NCBI RefSeq assembly: GCF_003053745.1
Contig: NZ_QAYE01000015.1
Coordinates: forward strand, 1-40,521
Source of the DNA: Sphingomonas faeni
GTDB taxonomy: Bacteria; Pseudomonadota; Alphaproteobacteria; Sphingomonadales; Sphingomonadaceae
Length of the DNA stretch: 40,521 nt
Direction of reading: 5' to 3'
Shown here: positions 23,835 to 32,337 of the stretch, piece after piece
How the letters are laid out: each line of letters starts with the position of its first letter
Position numbering within the stretch: the first letter of the stretch is position 1
The notes under the pieces: model-generated
Seen by the model: only the letters and a program-made list of their open reading frames with translations
The model's database searches: none
Told to the model about the DNA's origin: nothing
Translations under genes and position numbers: made by a program

Positions 23835-24937
23835 TGCCCTTCGGCGAGCGCGAAGATGAGCTGTGGGAGGCGATGAAACCGCGGTTCAAGCCGCGCATCG
23901 TGGGCGATCCGAACGCGCGTTACGCCAAGAGCATCGTTAACGGCACAGGGGCATTCACGCCCCGACACAACGTCGCGCCGACAGCTTCGGCCGTTCGGGC
24001 CACTCTTGCGCGGGTTGTTCACCGCACGCCGGAGGTACTGGTCAAGGTGACAGGGCGGAAGAAGGGCGCGAAGCACCTAGCCGCGCATCTCGATTATATC
24101 GGCCGCCACGGCGACATCGCGATCGAGACACGGGATGGCGAGCGGATCACGTCGAAAAATGATGCGCATCAGATCGCGGACGAATGGTCCGACCCACTCT
24201 ATTGGCGGCAGGGAACATCGGTTTCGGCCGTTGCGATGGTGTTCTCAATGCCAGCAGGCACGAACCCCGACAAGGTAAGGGAGTCCGTCAGGGAAGCGGC
24301 CGAACGATTGATTGGTGACAATCACGACTACGTCCTTGCGCTTCACACCGACACACCTAGGCCGCATGTTCATCTGACGGTTCAAGCCGAAGGAATGGAC
24401 CGGAAGCGCTTCGATCCTAGGCGCGAGGATCTGTTTCGATTTCGCGAGGCGTTTGCCGAAGCGCTGCGCAGCCGCGGTGTCGAGGCAGAGGCGACGCCGC
24501 GCTATACGCGCGGACAGGGAAGGGCGGGCACCAGCATGGCCCTGACGCAGTTACGCGCGCGCATACGCAACGGTGCGTCCCGCCAACCTACCGATGCCGA
24601 TCTGCGGCAAGCGCGCGAGGCGATGCAAATCGCTCTCGGCAAGGCCCAGCAGCCAGCGCTGGCGACCAAGACGCGGGCACGCTGGCAGGACACCAAACGG
24701 CGCTACGAGGCCGCGGCCGATCGCCTAGATCGCACCGGCAACCGTGAAGACCGCCAGCTCGCCGGCGACGTCCGGAAGTTCGTCCAAGAGCGTGCTGGTA
24801 TTGAAACGGTGCCGGACATGATGCTTCGCGATGCCGAGAAACGGGTCCGAGACGCACGGGATCGTGCGCGAAACGAGGCGCAACCGGATCGGGATGTGCC
24901 ACGTGGCACACCTCCACCACCACCCAGGCGGCGCTAG
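23834..24937 (+). CDS. MOBP-type relaxase (VirD2/TraI-like)
   Basis: Relaxase that nicks oriT and stays bound to the 5' end during transfer. Motif I is HLAAHLDYIGR, with the nucleophile probably Tyr88. Motif III is HTDTPRPHVHL (His171, His178, His180), the metal-binding triad. The 367-residue protein ends in a basic helical region and a Pro/Arg-rich tail. The start is the ATG at 23834, overlapping the mobC stop (TGATG). Related relaxases often carry a C-terminal LPD7-type domain; here an LPD7 protein is a separate gene at 37913-38650. A parS-like palindrome is embedded in the last codons (coding for VPRGT). Confidence 0.9.
   Translation: MPFGEREDELWEAMKPRFKPRIVGDPNARYAKSIVNGTGAFTPRHNVAPTASAVRATLARVVHRTPEVLVKVTGRKKGAKHLAAHLDYIGRHGDIAIETRDGERITSKNDAHQIADEWSDPLYWRQGTSVSAVAMVFSMPAGTNPDKVRESVREAAERLIGDNHDYVLALHTDTPRPHVHLTVQAEGMDRKRFDPRREDLFRFREAFAEALRSRGVEAEATPRYTRGQGRAGTSMALTQLRARIRNGASRQPTDADLRQAREAMQIALGKAQQPALATKTRARWQDTKRRYEAAADRLDRTGNREDRQLAGDVRKFVQERAGIETVPDMMLRDAEKRVRDARDRARNEAQPDRDVPRGTPPPPPRRR
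24895..24910. promoter_or_regulatory. parS-like palindrome, copy 3 (inside relaxase gene)
   Basis: The same 16-bp core TGTGCCACGTGGCACA lies within the 3' end of the relaxase gene. Its perfect conservation within a coding region argues that the DNA site itself is under selection. Confidence 0.7.
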
Positions 24938-24976
24938 GCACAGAATTGCCCGACTTGGCTCTCGGATGACAACAAG

Positions 24977-24993
24977 TGGGACAAAGCCGTCGT
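24977..24993 (+). repeat. Left 17-bp inverted repeat of the cargo region
   Basis: TGGGACAAAGCCGTCGT is repeated exactly in inverted orientation at 37496-37512. The two copies face inward and enclose all metabolic cargo genes. A local pair, ATTGCCCGA/TCGGGCAAT (24945-24953/24994-25002), surrounds the left copy. The 442-bp gap 24938-25379 has no gene I can support. It also holds the hairpin AGGGTTCA/TGAACCCT (25363-25380) at the stop of the next minus-strand gene. Confidence 0.55.
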
Positions 24994-25379
24994 TCGGGCA
25001 ATCGGTGGTGAATGTCGGGTTTCGGATGAACTGGCCATTCGCGGAGCTTCCGAGATCGGCTCGGCAACGAGCCAGCCTGCACGGAAGCGACTTCACCGGG
25101 ATTGGATCTCACGCCAAATTAGCAGCCGCTGCTCCCCTGACGAAAAACCTCACCTCCGAGGTTGTCGCGCACTTTCTCAATCCGACAGGGTATCTCGCAC
25201 AATGGTGCGAACATGGAGCACCTACGCCACCGCCCGCGCCGCCATTCTCCAGAATTTGCAGTGCGCTGGGTCGACAAACATGTGTTTTCCGACAGTCTCA
25301 AGACGCTGCGGCAACCTATACCGGCGTCATGACCAAGATACTGGATACGGACAGGAGATCGCAGGGTTCACCTGAACCC

Positions 25380-26798
25380 TCATTTCTGCACCTGAACGAC
25401 AGCGCTCGGCATCATCGGGTCGCCTGACGCAATGACGAGGTACCGGCGCATGTCGCCCTTCGCGTCGCTGACGATCTGGCGGAGCGGTCCGAGCGTGTTG
25501 ACGATCGCGCCGCCCGCGGGATTGGTCATGAACTTTGCCAGAGGCTGGATCACGCCGCCACCATCAGCGCGGGAGGATAGCCCAAGGACATAGGGCATCT
25601 TTGGGCTGAGGCCCGCAACCGCCGCCTGCAGGATCTGGACTTGGCCTTGATCGAACAGCGTGACCTGGCTGCGGCCAGTCCCGGCGAGGGTCAGCTGGAT
25701 CTTCATGCCGGCCTGTGCGAGCGGTATCAGGTTTGCACGGCCTTCGCCTACCGGCACCGCGCCGGGAACATAGGCCACGCCTTGCGGCCCCTGACCGATC
25801 GGAATCGTCGCGATGACGGTGTTGCTGGCGGTGTCGATCGCTGCAACAGCGTCGGCGTTCTCCAGCCCGACATAGATCCGCGAGCCGTCGCCCGACGGCC
25901 ACAGACCGTGCGGCAGCGCGCCGACCGGGATGCTCGCGACCTGCACGAAGTCGGTGGTGCGGAACACCTTCACGACATTCTCGGTGCCGACCGTCACATA
26001 GGCGAACTGGCCGGCCTTGGTGCGGGCGATGTTGACGTGGTTGGTGATCGCGCCGGTGTCGAACGTCTTCAGCACTGCGAAGGGTGGCTTGGCGTCGAAC
26101 ACCATGACCTTGCCGACGTCCTTCAGCGTCAGCCAGACCTGCTTGCCGTCGGGCGTCGCGGCGATGTCGGGGCAGAACGGGCTTGCCTGCTTGACGCGAC
26201 CGACGATCTTCTTCGAGGCGGTGTCGATCACCACGGTCTCGGGTGAGAAGCTCGAACAGACATAGCCGTATTTCCCGTTCGGCGAGAAAATCGTCATGCC
26301 GGGGCCGTTGGGGACGGGGATGCGCGTGGTCGGCGCGAAGGTCTTGCCGTCGAGCACCTGGATATAATCCTCGCCGCGCACCGCGACCCAGACTTCGCGA
26401 CCGTCGGGGCGGAAAAACGCCTCATGCGGCGAGCGCCCGACATAGGTCGTGTGCTTCACGGCATTGGTCGCGGTATCGATGAACGTCACCGAGTTCGAAC
26501 CGATCGAGATCGCCGCCAGCGTCTTACGATCGGGCGAGAAGCCCATGCCGTGGACAAGCAGCTGCCCCTTGTAGAGCGGGCTGAGGTTGGCGGGGGTCTG
26601 GTCGCCGAGCTTGATGACGCCGAGCAGCGTGTTGGTTGATGGGTCGATCACCGACACGGTGTTGGAGAACTGGTCCGACGTGTAGAACCGGTCCTGCGCG
26701 CTGACAGGGATGTCGGGGGTCGCATTGGGCACTTGCTGGGCAAACGCAGGGCCTGAAAAGCACAAGGCGGTGCAGGCGGTTAGGGTGAAACGCTTCAT
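25380..26798 (-). CDS. Secreted YVTN beta-propeller protein, 472 aa
   Basis: Exported seven-blade-type propeller made of YVTN/NHL-like repeats. It has a signal peptide at residues 1-20 (ending SGPAFA-QQ). Blades are marked by NTVSVIDPSTNTLLGVIKLG, SVTFIDTATNAVKHT, QVLDGKTFAPTTRIPV, TVVIDTASKKIVGRV, VFDAKPPFAVLKTF and AVAAIDTASNTVIATIPIG. After about residue 350 a further domain of some 110 residues follows (from RANLIPLAQAG). Function is unknown; such proteins often accompany metal or redox enzymes in the periplasm. It overlaps the upstream DUF305 gene by four bases. A second propeller is encoded divergently at 27923. Confidence 0.85.
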   Translation of the reverse strand: MKRFTLTACTALCFSGPAFAQQVPNATPDIPVSAQDRFYTSDQFSNTVSVIDPSTNTLLGVIKLGDQTPANLSPLYKGQLLVHGMGFSPDRKTLAAISIGSNSVTFIDTATNAVKHTTYVGRSPHEAFFRPDGREVWVAVRGEDYIQVLDGKTFAPTTRIPVPNGPGMTIFSPNGKYGYVCSSFSPETVVIDTASKKIVGRVKQASPFCPDIAATPDGKQVWLTLKDVGKVMVFDAKPPFAVLKTFDTGAITNHVNIARTKAGQFAYVTVGTENVVKVFRTTDFVQVASIPVGALPHGLWPSGDGSRIYVGLENADAVAAIDTASNTVIATIPIGQGPQGVAYVPGAVPVGEGRANLIPLAQAGMKIQLTLAGTGRSQVTLFDQGQVQILQAAVAGLSPKMPYVLGLSSRADGGGVIQPLAKFMTNPAGGAIVNTLGPLRQIVSDAKGDMRRYLVIASGDPMMPSAVVQVQK

Positions 26799-27175
26799 GG
26801 ACGGTCTCCGTGATGGGGGTGACCAGTCGCGGTCGGTCCGGTGTGACGTGGCAACGCGCCGCCTTCGGATAGGATGCCCTGCATCACCGCGATTTCCTGA
26901 CGCTGTTCGACGATGATCCCTTGCGCAAGCCGGCGCAGGCGTTCGTCCTTGCCGTAACGCAGCTCGATCTCAGCCATGTCGATCGCACCTTGATGATGCG
27001 GGATCATCATCCTTGCGAAGTCGCGATCGGGATCGTTTGAATAGCCGGTCATCATCGCGCCGTGCATCCGCGTCATCGCCGCATCCATCGCGGACGCGAA
27101 GCCGTCCGTTTGCGCGATAGCAGCGGTCGATACGGACAAGCCTATCGCCATCAGCAAGGTCATGCGTGATCTCAT
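26795..27175 (-). CDS. DUF305 protein, periplasmic
   Basis: A 126-residue exported protein with a signal peptide (residues 1-21, cleavage after AIA) and the DUF305 signature MIPHHQGAIDMAEIEL. DUF305 proteins are ferritin-like helical bundles whose His/Met-rich sites are often linked to copper; many sit in metal-resistance loci. Additional Met/His residues (MTRMHGAMMTG; C-terminal GHPHHGD) suit metal binding. It is coupled to the propeller gene downstream by an ATGA overlap and lies 23 bp after the 159-residue membrane protein gene, so the three form one minus-strand operon. Confidence 0.88.
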   Translation of the reverse strand: MRSRMTLLMAIGLSVSTAAIAQTDGFASAMDAAMTRMHGAMMTGYSNDPDRDFARMMIPHHQGAIDMAEIELRYGKDERLRRLAQGIIVEQRQEIAVMQGILSEGGALPRHTGPTATGHPHHGDRP

Positions 27176-27198
27176 CGTCCTGTCCCTAGTTTTCCTGT

Positions 27199-27678
27199 TT
27201 ACGACACGCGAGCGATGATGCCGATAATCGTTGCTAGCACGGCCATGCAGGCCGGGAGAAAGAGCATCTGTATAGCCGCTTCGCGCCCTGTGATCGTGCC
27301 CGTCAAGATATCGACCGGGCCCTTGATGAACTCCGAGAACGAACGGAGGGGTTCGCCGGGGGCGGGAGTATCGCTGAGTACGATGCCGCCAGCAATCAGA
27401 CCGAAATACAGGATCATGAAGACCGACACGACCGTCAGGACGAGCGCCGTAGCTGCATCACGTGCGAAGAAGGTCCAGAAAGTCAGCAACATTGCTGCAT
27501 ACACGCCGACGAGCAAGCCCAACGTGGCAGGATGGACGCCGCGCGATGCGATGCCTGGAGCCGTTCTTTCCAGCTCGTCATAATTGCCTGCATCCGGCAC
27601 GATTGCGAGATGTCGACGCACAGGCTTAGGAGCAACGAGTGTCTCGGTAGCGAGATCGTAGATCGGCTGTGTTGCCAT
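27199..27678 (-). CDS. Integral membrane protein, 159 aa
   Basis: I see three hydrophobic helices (about residues 52-70, 77-100 and 137-157) after a 45-residue soluble N-terminus. No family is recognised. A conserved-looking loop, SDTPAPGEPLRSFSEFIKGPVDILTG, lies between helices two and three. It is the first gene of the minus-strand operon with DUF305 and the propeller protein. The ATG at 27678 follows GGAG-like sequence in the minus strand. It is possibly a subunit or helper for the periplasmic proteins; this is not supported beyond position. Confidence 0.65.
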   Translation of the reverse strand: MATQPIYDLATETLVAPKPVRRHLAIVPDAGNYDELERTAPGIASRGVHPATLGLLVGVYAAMLLTFWTFFARDAATALVLTVVSVFMILYFGLIAGGIVLSDTPAPGEPLRSFSEFIKGPVDILTGTITGREAAIQMLFLPACMAVLATIIGIIARVS

Positions 27679-27746
27679 GAGGAAGTCTCCGCGCGTCTCG
27701 ATGAATGCCGAGCGTGACAGGATAGATGATTGCGGCGGGGCGGTCG

Positions 27747-27846
27747 GTCCAACGCATAACCACGGTCATTCCAATCATTTAACAGGAACGGTCGGCGATC
27801 TATAATCGCGTTTTCGTATTGAAATCATCGCGACCATGCGTTGGAC
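27747..27846. promoter_or_regulatory. Divergent control region with 11-bp inverted repeat
   Basis: The 244-bp gap between the two propeller operons holds GTCCAACGCAT (27747-27757) and its exact inverse ATGCGTTGGAC (27836-27846). Between them lies TTTAAC-N17-TATAAT (27778-27806), a promoter reading rightward to the 27923 gene. The arrangement fits a shared regulator site for both directions. Confidence 0.5.
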
Positions 27847-27922
27847 GCGAGGGACATATCGGTCGATCTAGCGGCATCGGACCGGCACGATCACCCGCCG
27901 GGTCCGTGATAAGGATCAAACG

Positions 27923-29092
27923 ATGAAAGCTGCGATCGTTCTGGTTGCCGCGATGTTGGCCTCCGTAGCGCCAGTCCCGGCGATCGCTCAGGCCTATTGG
28001 GCTGCACCTGCGGCGGACGACTTTCCCTACGATATCAAGGCGGTTCAGGCACCGTGGTCGAAGGCTGATATCGACCTCAGCCATCATGACCGGATCTATG
28101 TGTCTGACCCTACATCGACGAAGATCGTTGTCATCGATCCTGCAGCGGGCAACGAACTGGGACGGATCGACCTCGCCAAAAGCGCGATAGCTGAGCCCAG
28201 CTTTTCCAGCCCCAAAGTCCAGCACCTGGCTGCAACGCGTGACGGGCGGACCCTGGCGGTATCGGCATTAGCGCAGCACAGTGTGACGCTCGTAGATCTG
28301 GCCACGAACACGGAACGAGGCCGGACCGTGTTCCAGACGTCGCCTACCGCCGTCGCGTTTACGCCCAATGGGCACGAACTCTGGGTTTCGCTCGGCGATG
28401 AACATGCCATCGCGGTCGTGGATCCTAAGACAGCGCGGGAGATCACCCGCGTACCAGCAAGTGGCGGAGCGGGCGCGACCATCCTGTCGCCAAACGGACG
28501 CTATGCCTTTGTATCGCTTACTGAAAGGCCGTCCATCCTGGTTGTCGACGTCGAGCATCGGCGCGTCGTCGGACACGTTGCCAGCAACGGTGCAGGTGCG
28601 GGAGCAATCGCGGTCTCGCCAGATGGCAAACAGATCTGGGCAACACGCCGCGAGAGCGGCACGACCACGGTCTTTGCTGCCAAACCGCCGTTTGCGGTAC
28701 GCGAAGTGATAAACACTGGTCCAGCAACGGGCGCGGTCAACTTCGCCCAGCGCGCAGACGATTCCTTTGCCTATGTCAGCGTTGGCGGCGATCAACCTGC
28801 AATCAAGGTCTATAGAACCGACAGCCTGGAGGCTGTGGCAACCGTCCCGCTACAAGCGGCTCCGAGTGCGGTTTGGCCGTCGGGCGATGGTACGAGGATC
28901 TATGCCAGCCTGGCCGGAACCAACAAGGTCGCTGGGATCGACACGCTGACGTACACCACCGTGTCGACGATCCCGATCAGTACGGATGCGCAGAGCCTGA
29001 TCTACGTTCCTGGTGCCGTAAGATCAGGAAAAGGTCTCGCCAATCTGGTGCCATCCGGGCGCGATGCGGCGCTTGCCCTGGCGGCGCGTTGA
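27923..29092 (+). CDS. Secreted YVTN beta-propeller protein, 389 aa
   Basis: A paralogue-like partner of the protein at 25380-26798, with signal peptide 1-22 (ending PAIA-QAY). Propeller blades include IYVSDPTSTKIVVIDPAAG, SVTLVDLATNTERGRTV, AIAVVDPKTAREITRV, SILVVDVEHRRVVGHV, VFAAKPPFAVREV and KVAGIDTLTYTTVSTIPI. It shares WPSGDGTRIY and YVPGAV...GLANLVP with the larger protein but stops there, lacking the extra C-terminal domain. The start is the ATG at 27923 with AAGGA upstream. It is followed after 46 bp by malate dehydrogenase on the same strand. Confidence 0.85.
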   Translation: MKAAIVLVAAMLASVAPVPAIAQAYWAAPAADDFPYDIKAVQAPWSKADIDLSHHDRIYVSDPTSTKIVVIDPAAGNELGRIDLAKSAIAEPSFSSPKVQHLAATRDGRTLAVSALAQHSVTLVDLATNTERGRTVFQTSPTAVAFTPNGHELWVSLGDEHAIAVVDPKTAREITRVPASGGAGATILSPNGRYAFVSLTERPSILVVDVEHRRVVGHVASNGAGAGAIAVSPDGKQIWATRRESGTTTVFAAKPPFAVREVINTGPATGAVNFAQRADDSFAYVSVGGDQPAIKVYRTDSLEAVATVPLQAAPSAVWPSGDGTRIYASLAGTNKVAGIDTLTYTTVSTIPISTDAQSLIYVPGAVRSGKGLANLVPSGRDAALALAAR

Positions 29093-29138
29093 TCGGTCTC
29101 ACACCGTCTGTAATCTCCCAACGAAAGCCCTTTCCAAA

Positions 29139-30122
29139 ATGACCAAGCCCCCCGTCAGGATCGCGATCAGCGGTGCCGCAGGACAAATTTGCTATTCGCT
29201 GCTCTTCCGGGTCGCGCAGGGTGACGTGTTCGGACCGGACCAGCCCGTTATCCTTCAACTGCTCGACGTGCCGCAGGCGCTGGACGCAGTACGCGGCGTG
29301 GTCATGGAACTGGAGGATTGCGCGTTCCCGCTGCTGGCAGATGTGATCATTACTGATGATCCGATGGTGGCTTTCAAGGACATCGATGCGGCCATGCTGG
29401 TCGGGTCTCGTCCCCGCTCGAAGGGCATGGAGCGCCGTGATTTGCTCGCTGCCAACGCAGCGATCTTCAAGACGCAGGGCGCAGCGCTGGACGCAGTGGC
29501 CAAACGCGACGCCAAGATCCTGGTCGTCGGTAATCCCGCCAACACAAATGCCTGGATCATTGCGCAAAGCGCACCGGGTTTCCCTGCCGAAAACATCACG
29601 TCGATGATCCGCCTCGATCACAACCGCGCGCAGGGACAGCTTGCGGCCAAGGCGGGTGTCGGTGTCGATGCGATTACAAAGCTCGTCGTCTGGGGAAACC
29701 ATTCGCCGACGATGTTTGCCGACTGGGGGAATGCCGAACTCGATGGCCAAAAGCTTGCCGACCGTATCGGAAACGAGGCCTGGTACCGCGAGACCCTGAT
29801 CCCCACCGTTGCGCAGCGCGGAACCGCGATCATCGAAGCACGGGGTGCGTCCTCGGCAGCGTCGGCAGCAAATGCGGCGATCGACCATCTGCGCGATTGG
29901 GTGCACGGCGCAGGCGACAATTGGGTGTCGATGGGCGTGGTGTCAGATGGCTCCTACGGTATCCCGCAAGGGCTGGTGTGCGGCGTGCCGGTGCACTGCA
30001 AAAGCGGTGGGTATGCGCGTATCGAAGGACTGATCCTCGATCCATTCCAGCGAACGATGCTTGATCGCACGATTGCCGAACTGGTCGATGAACGTGAGGC
30101 GGTTATCGACATTCTGAACTGA
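29139..30122 (+). CDS. mdh: Malate dehydrogenase with altered glycine loop
   Basis: NAD-dependent malate dehydrogenase of the Thermus/cytosolic (type 2) group, converting malate and oxaloacetate in the cytoplasm. The markers VILQLLDVPQALDAVRGVVMELEDCAFPLL, KGMERRDLL, VVGNPANTNAW, the catalytic VWGNHSPTMF and RGASSAASAANAAI are all present in order. It is 327 residues, full length. The NAD-binding loop reads GAAGQIC instead of GAAGQIG: Gly18 is Cys (codon TGC at 29190), a one-base change from GGC. That could weaken cofactor binding. I chose the ATG at 29139, at the conserved N-terminus; the earlier frame opening overlaps the propeller gene. Confidence 0.93.
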   Translation: MTKPPVRIAISGAAGQICYSLLFRVAQGDVFGPDQPVILQLLDVPQALDAVRGVVMELEDCAFPLLADVIITDDPMVAFKDIDAAMLVGSRPRSKGMERRDLLAANAAIFKTQGAALDAVAKRDAKILVVGNPANTNAWIIAQSAPGFPAENITSMIRLDHNRAQGQLAAKAGVGVDAITKLVVWGNHSPTMFADWGNAELDGQKLADRIGNEAWYRETLIPTVAQRGTAIIEARGASSAASAANAAIDHLRDWVHGAGDNWVSMGVVSDGSYGIPQGLVCGVPVHCKSGGYARIEGLILDPFQRTMLDRTIAELVDEREAVIDILN

Positions 30123-30210
30123 CCGATCGGTATATCTGATTGGAATGACCGTAATCTTTGGTTGGTGCGATTGATCTCCTTTCCCTATCATTGGGGCAAG
30201 GAGATCGGGC

Positions 30211-31083
30211 ATGACCCTGGAACAACTCAGGATTTTCGTCGGTGTCGCTGAGCGCGAGCACATGACGCGCGCGGCCGAAGCGCTCAATGTGACGCAGTCA
30301 GCTGCAAGCGCTGCCATCGCCGCGCTGGAAGCCCGGCACGGCGTGCCGCTGTTCCACCGGGTCGGCCGTGGGATCGAACTGTCCGAAGCGGGCCGCATGT
30401 TTCTGGTCGACGCACGCGCAGTGCTTGGCCGTGCCGCCAGCGCGGAACTTGCACTGGCCGAATATGCAGGACTGGAGCGCGGCACTCTGCGGCTAGTCGC
30501 AAGCCAGACGATCGCGGGCTATTGGCTGCCCCGCCAGCTGGCCGCGTTCCATGCGCGCTACCCCGCGATCTCAATCGAACTGGCGATCGACAACACCGAG
30601 GGGGCCGCGGCGCGCGTGCTCGACGGTGCGGTCGAGCTCGGCTTCGTCGAGGGTGTGATCGACGAGCCCGCGCTCGCGCATTGGACGGTCGCGAACGACC
30701 GCATGGTGCTGGTAAGCGACCGCGCAGCCGACACGATCGACGAGGACTGGATCCGCGCCGCACGCTGGATCGTCCGCGAGCAGGGATCGGGCACGCGCTC
30801 GTCGTTCGAGGAGGTGCTGCGCCAGCGCGGCGTCGATCCGTCGGACCTCACCGTGGCGCTGATGCTACCATCGAACGAGGCGGTACGTAGCGCGGTCGAG
30901 GCCGGGGCGGGCGTCGCGGTGCTGTCGCAGCATGTCGTCGCACCTGCAATCGCGGCCGGCACGTTGCACGATCTACCGCTCGGTCTGCCGCGGCGTCCGT
31001 TCTACGCGCTGCGCCATAAAGAGCGGTATCGAACGCGGGCGGCCGATGCGCTGACCGATCTCATCAAGGAGACTGGCAAGTGA
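30211..31083 (+). CDS. LysR-type transcriptional regulator
   Basis: LysR regulator of 290 residues. The N-terminal winged helix (EQLRIFVGVAEREHMTRAAEALNVTQSAASAAIAALE) is followed by a periplasmic-binding-protein-like effector domain (LRLVASQTIAGYWLP... to LPSNEAVRSAVEAGAGVAVLS). This effector domain resembles the CysB/Cbl/CysL branch that controls sulfur genes, an inference supported by the next genes. The start is the ATG at 30211 with AAGGAG upstream. Its TGA overlaps the GTG of the TDT transporter, so unlike most LysR genes it is translated with the gene it probably controls. A C-terminal fragment of a second LysR gene occurs at about 35680-35766. Confidence 0.9.
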   Translation: MTLEQLRIFVGVAEREHMTRAAEALNVTQSAASAAIAALEARHGVPLFHRVGRGIELSEAGRMFLVDARAVLGRAASAELALAEYAGLERGTLRLVASQTIAGYWLPRQLAAFHARYPAISIELAIDNTEGAAARVLDGAVELGFVEGVIDEPALAHWTVANDRMVLVSDRAADTIDEDWIRAARWIVREQGSGTRSSFEEVLRQRGVDPSDLTVALMLPSNEAVRSAVEAGAGVAVLSQHVVAPAIAAGTLHDLPLGLPRRPFYALRHKERYRTRAADALTDLIKETGK

Positions 31084-32231
31084 CCGCCGATCTGAAACCC
31101 GTTCTCGATGGCCTGAAGCCCCTCAGCCGGCTCGACTCCCCGCGCGAGATGATCCGGCAGTTCACCCCCAACTGGTTCGCCGCTACGATGGGCACCGGCA
31201 TTCTCGCGCTCGCCTTGCCGCAGGTGCCGGGCGTCGGCGCATCGCTGCACCCGGTCGGCGAGGCGCTGTGGTACTTCAACATCGCGCTCTTCACGCTGTT
31301 CGCCGGGCTCTACACCGCGCGCTGGACGATGTTCGGACACGAGGCGCGGCGGATCTTCGGGCACAACACCGTGTCGATGTTCATCGGCACGATCCCGATG
31401 GGGCTGGCGACGATCATCAACGGATGTCTTGCATTCGGCCTGCCGCAGTTCGGCGCGGGCGTGATCCCGATCGCCGAGACATTGTGGTGGATCGACGTCG
31501 CGATGTCGCTCGCCTGCGGTGTGGCGATCCCCTACCTCATGTTCACGCGGCACGAACATTCGCTCGACGGCATGACCGCGGTGTGGCTGCTGCCGGTGGT
31601 CGCGGCGGAGGTCGCAGGTGCGAGCGGCGGCCTGCTCGCCCCGCATCTGGCGGACGCGCATCACCAGTTCGTCGTGCTCGCAACGTCGTATGTGCTCTGG
31701 GCTTATTCAGTGCCGGTCGCGTTCGGCATCCTCGCGATCCTGATCCTGCGGATGGCACTGCACAAGCTGCCGCACGAGAGCATGGCCGCCTCGAGCTGGC
31801 TCGCGCTCGGTCCGATTGGCACCGGCGCGCTTGGGATGCTGGTGCTCGGCAGCAACGCGCCCGCGATCCTCGCCGCCAACGGCCTGGGGCAGATCGGCGC
31901 GGTAGCGCAGGGGATTGGCACGATTGCCGGGCTGCTGCTCTGGGGTTTCGGTCTGTGGTGGCTGGCGCTCGCGACGCTGATCACGATCCGCTACTGGCGC
32001 GCGGGCATTCCGTTCAACCTCGGCTGGTGGGGCTATACCTTCCCGCTTGGCGTCTACACGGTCGCCACCTTCAAGCTCGGCACGACGCTTCAGCTCGGCT
32101 TTTTCGGGATCGTCGGCACTGTCCTCACAGTGGCGCTCGCAGCAATGTGGCTGCTGGTCGGCGCCAAGACGGTCGCGGGCGGCTGGCGCGGGAACCTGTT
32201 CGTGTCGCCCTGCATCGCCCAAGCCAATTGA
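31080..32231 (+). CDS. TDT-family transporter (sulfite/dicarboxylate exporter)
   Basis: Membrane protein of 383 residues with about ten helices, beginning with the TDT-family opening FTPNWFAATMGTGILALAL. The tellurite-resistance/dicarboxylate transporter family includes TehA, the malate carrier Mae1 and the sulfite pump Ssu1. Other conserved parts are NTVSMFIGTIPMGLATIIN and FNLGWWGYTFPLGVYTVAT. With a sulfite dehydrogenase immediately downstream, sulfite efflux is the likelier role. With mdh nearby, malate transport cannot be excluded. The start is the GTG at 31080, overlapping the LysR stop (GTGA). Confidence 0.88.
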   Translation: MTADLKPVLDGLKPLSRLDSPREMIRQFTPNWFAATMGTGILALALPQVPGVGASLHPVGEALWYFNIALFTLFAGLYTARWTMFGHEARRIFGHNTVSMFIGTIPMGLATIINGCLAFGLPQFGAGVIPIAETLWWIDVAMSLACGVAIPYLMFTRHEHSLDGMTAVWLLPVVAAEVAGASGGLLAPHLADAHHQFVVLATSYVLWAYSVPVAFGILAILILRMALHKLPHESMAASSWLALGPIGTGALGMLVLGSNAPAILAANGLGQIGAVAQGIGTIAGLLLWGFGLWWLALATLITIRYWRAGIPFNLGWWGYTFPLGVYTVATFKLGTTLQLGFFGIVGTVLTVALAAMWLLVGAKTVAGGWRGNLFVSPCIAQAN

Positions 32232-32337
32232 TGGGCCGAACTGATCGTCCTGTCGGATCGAACCGTCGCATCCGATCGACCCGTACCGGGCAGACCGGCG
32301 GACGGGTCGCGCATAAAAGCATGACATCGAAGGGAGA

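Noticed and set aside
25363..25380. AGGGTTCA/TGAACCCT hairpin as a standard terminator of the propeller operon
   Set aside because: The position fits, but there is no T-run on the minus strand, so I only note it within the gap description.
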